The translations under genes were made by a program, and so were the position numbers. Positions 7,399 to 8,590 of a stretch of 8,590 nucleotides of DNA are shown piece after piece. Positions within the stretch are counted from its first letter, which is position 1; each line of letters begins with the position of its first letter. The notes below the pieces were generated by a model, which did no database searches, had not been told where the DNA came from, and worked only from the letters and a program-made list of their open reading frames with translations. The stretch is from an uncultured Polyangiaceae bacterium (GTDB taxonomy: Bacteria; Myxococcota_A; Polyangia; Polyangiales; Houyiibacteriaceae): NCBI GenBank assembly GCA_947258625.1, contig CAMYJN010000068.1, positions 1 through 8,590 on the forward strand. The letters are read 5' to 3'.

Positions 7399-8276
7399 TG
7401 CTTCGCCCGCTCGTCCACTTCTTTCTGATCGGTGGCCTGCTTTTCGGTTCGAAGGCCGTTTATGAACGGAGCCGGATCGAGGGACCGTCGATCACGGTCC
7501 GGGTTGCCGCGGACGCCACGGACGCAGACGTCGAGGCCGCTGTTCGCGAGTCGATTCTGCTCAACGAGGCGCGCCGCTATCACTGGGACAGAACCGACCC
7601 GATTGTCTACACGCACCTGATTCGGAACATGCGCTTCATCGAGCCGGACACCGAGGACGATGATTTGGCGCTCTTCCAGCGCGCGGTCGGCATGAACATG
7701 CAGGCGCATGATCCGGTCGTGCGGGCGAGGTTGCTCTACCGCGCGCGCGAGGCGCTTGCGTTCGTGCCCGAGGATCGCATGCCGAGCAGCGCAGAGCTCG
7801 AGGAGCATCGCCGCACGCACGGGGATCGCTTCGAGCGCGAGGGGCGCGTTCGGTTTCAACACGTGTTCCTCAGCCGTTCGAGGCATGGGGCGGCGCTTGC
7901 GGCAGATGCTCGCGAGATGCGCGAGCGCCTCGCCGCGCTCGGCGACTCGTCGCCGGCAGGCCTCGGTGACCCCTTGCCTGGTCTTCGTCCCGAGCAGTTA
8001 GCGACGCCGTCCGAGTTGCAAGACACCTACGGCGTTGAGCTAGCGGGCGTGGTCGAGGAAGCTGTGGTGGGTGCGTGGCGAGGTCCAATTTCCTCAGTGT
8101 ACGGGCTTCACTTCGTGAAGGTGATCGACACCGAGCCCGCCTACGTGCCCCCGCTCGATGTCATTCGCACCGAAGTCCGTGCGGATCGGCTCCGCGCGAT
8201 CCGCAAAAAGCTCCGACAGGAACGCATGGCTTCGCTTCGCGAGGCGTATCGCATCGAGATCGAGAGGGCTCCCTGA
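7398..8276 (+). CDS. Membrane-anchored parvulin-type peptidyl-prolyl cis-trans isomerase
   Basis: The product is a PpiC/SurA-like foldase predicted to act in the periplasm. It has 292 residues. One N-terminal hydrophobic segment (about 5-18, VHFFLIGGLLFG) acts as anchor or uncleaved signal. A helical, charged region of about 35-145 follows, like the chaperone part of such proteins. The parvulin domain spans about 150-241, with RFQHVFLS (H155), GDPLPGL, GAWRGPISSVYGLHFVKV (H238), and a basic C-terminal helix. The frame extends three bases upstream to a TTG at 7395, but ATG 7398 is chosen because it forms TGATG with the preceding stop. No Shine-Dalgarno site precedes it, so initiation probably depends on translation of the DUF3604 gene. 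That cysteine-rich exported neighbour is a reasonable client, but this is inference. Confidence 0.87.
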   Translation: MLRPLVHFFLIGGLLFGSKAVYERSRIEGPSITVRVAADATDADVEAAVRESILLNEARRYHWDRTDPIVYTHLIRNMRFIEPDTEDDDLALFQRAVGMNMQAHDPVVRARLLYRAREALAFVPEDRMPSSAELEEHRRTHGDRFEREGRVRFQHVFLSRSRHGAALAADAREMRERLAALGDSSPAGLGDPLPGLRPEQLATPSELQDTYGVELAGVVEEAVVGAWRGPISSVYGLHFVKVIDTEPAYVPPLDVIRTEVRADRLRAIRKKLRQERMASLREAYRIEIERAP

Positions 8277-8590
8277 TGGGCATCTCCTTGCTTGCGATCT
8301 TCGCTGCGCTGACGTTCGGCGCTCCCAAGCATGCCGGCGCCCATGCCCTCGCGCCTTCGGTCGTTTCATTCGAGCATCGCGCGGATGGCACCGTCACAAT
8401 GCGCTGGCGAGCGCCGGTGAGGCGGCCCACCGGTCAGTCGCTGCGGCCGCGGATTCCGGAAACCTGCGAACAACTGGGCCCAACCACGGTTCGAAAGACC
8501 GAAGACGAAGTCGCTATCGTCGAAACGACCGAGATCCGCTGCGACCCGCCCGACATGCTGGGTGCGGTCGTTGGCGTCGACGGCTTCGAG
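8276..8590 (+). CDS. HupE/UreJ family protein, N-terminal part (runs off right edge)
   Basis: The visible 105 codons encode a signal peptide (hydrophobic 3-15, likely cut after AGA at residue 22) and the soluble N-terminal domain of a HupE/UreJ_2-type protein. The mature start HALAPSVVSFEHR, the phrase DGTVTMRWRAP, two Cys (C64 and C89) spaced for a disulfide, and the late GAVVGVDGFE resemble this family. Members continue with a multi-pass membrane domain, which here lies outside the window, so transport function cannot be confirmed. HupE/UreJ proteins are generally regarded as nickel or cobalt permeases. ATG 8276 overlaps the prolyl isomerase stop as TGATG, and GAGAGG lies 8 bases upstream (8262-8267), a good ribosome-binding site. 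It is the third gene of the DUF3604-PPIase-HupE unit. Confidence 0.8.
   Translation, partial: MGISLLAIFAALTFGAPKHAGAHALAPSVVSFEHRADGTVTMRWRAPVRRPTGQSLRPRIPETCEQLGPTTVRKTEDEVAIVETTEIRCDPPDMLGAVVGVDGFE

Noticed and set aside
1..8590. tRNA, rRNA, CRISPR arrays, insertion sequences or transposase genes
   Set aside because: None were seen by eye on either strand; apart from the palindrome after nrdJ there is no sign of a mobile element.

Overview
The window is GC-rich bacterial DNA. Its gene content points to a Gram-negative, possibly a Myxococcota/Deltaproteobacteria-type organism. The reasons are a long zinc-ribbon class II ribonucleotide reductase, meso-diaminopimelate synthesis, a lipobox-bearing DUF3604 lipoprotein, and signal-peptide and membrane-anchored envelope proteins. 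The lineage is inferred from recalled family resemblance, not from a search.

Layout. On the minus strand, 443 to 1 is the first part of a 5'-3' exonuclease (flap-endonuclease type), which runs off the left edge. A 546-bp divergent intergenic region (444-989) is visibly AT-richer in its middle. It holds two NrdR-box-like sites with a 31-bp centre-to-centre distance and a short hairpin. On the plus strand, 990-4286 encodes an adenosylcobalamin-dependent ribonucleotide reductase (NrdJ, with TSCPD domain and terminal zinc ribbon). A 125-bp nearly perfect palindrome begins inside the nrdJ stop codon (4283-4407). It separates nrdJ from dapF (4474-5301), the diaminopimelate epimerase of lysine and peptidoglycan synthesis.

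The last third is a tightly packed set of envelope genes: a DUF3604 PHP-like lipoprotein (5344-7398), a membrane-anchored parvulin-type prolyl isomerase (7398-8276), and the start of a HupE/UreJ-type metal permease (8276 to the right edge). These three are joined by two identical TGATG stop/start overlaps, so they are almost certainly co-translated. dapF lies only 42 bp upstream of the first and may share its transcript.

How the genes relate. nrdJ supplies deoxyribonucleotides using a cobalt cofactor, and its upstream region looks NrdR-controlled. The divergent exonuclease also belongs to DNA metabolism. The DUF3604-PPIase-HupE trio has no assigned pathway that I know of. It is the best candidate here for an undescribed system: a secreted metal-dependent hydrolase, a periplasmic foldase and a putative Ni/Co transporter encoded as one translational unit. 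The exonuclease and the permease are both truncated by the window edges.
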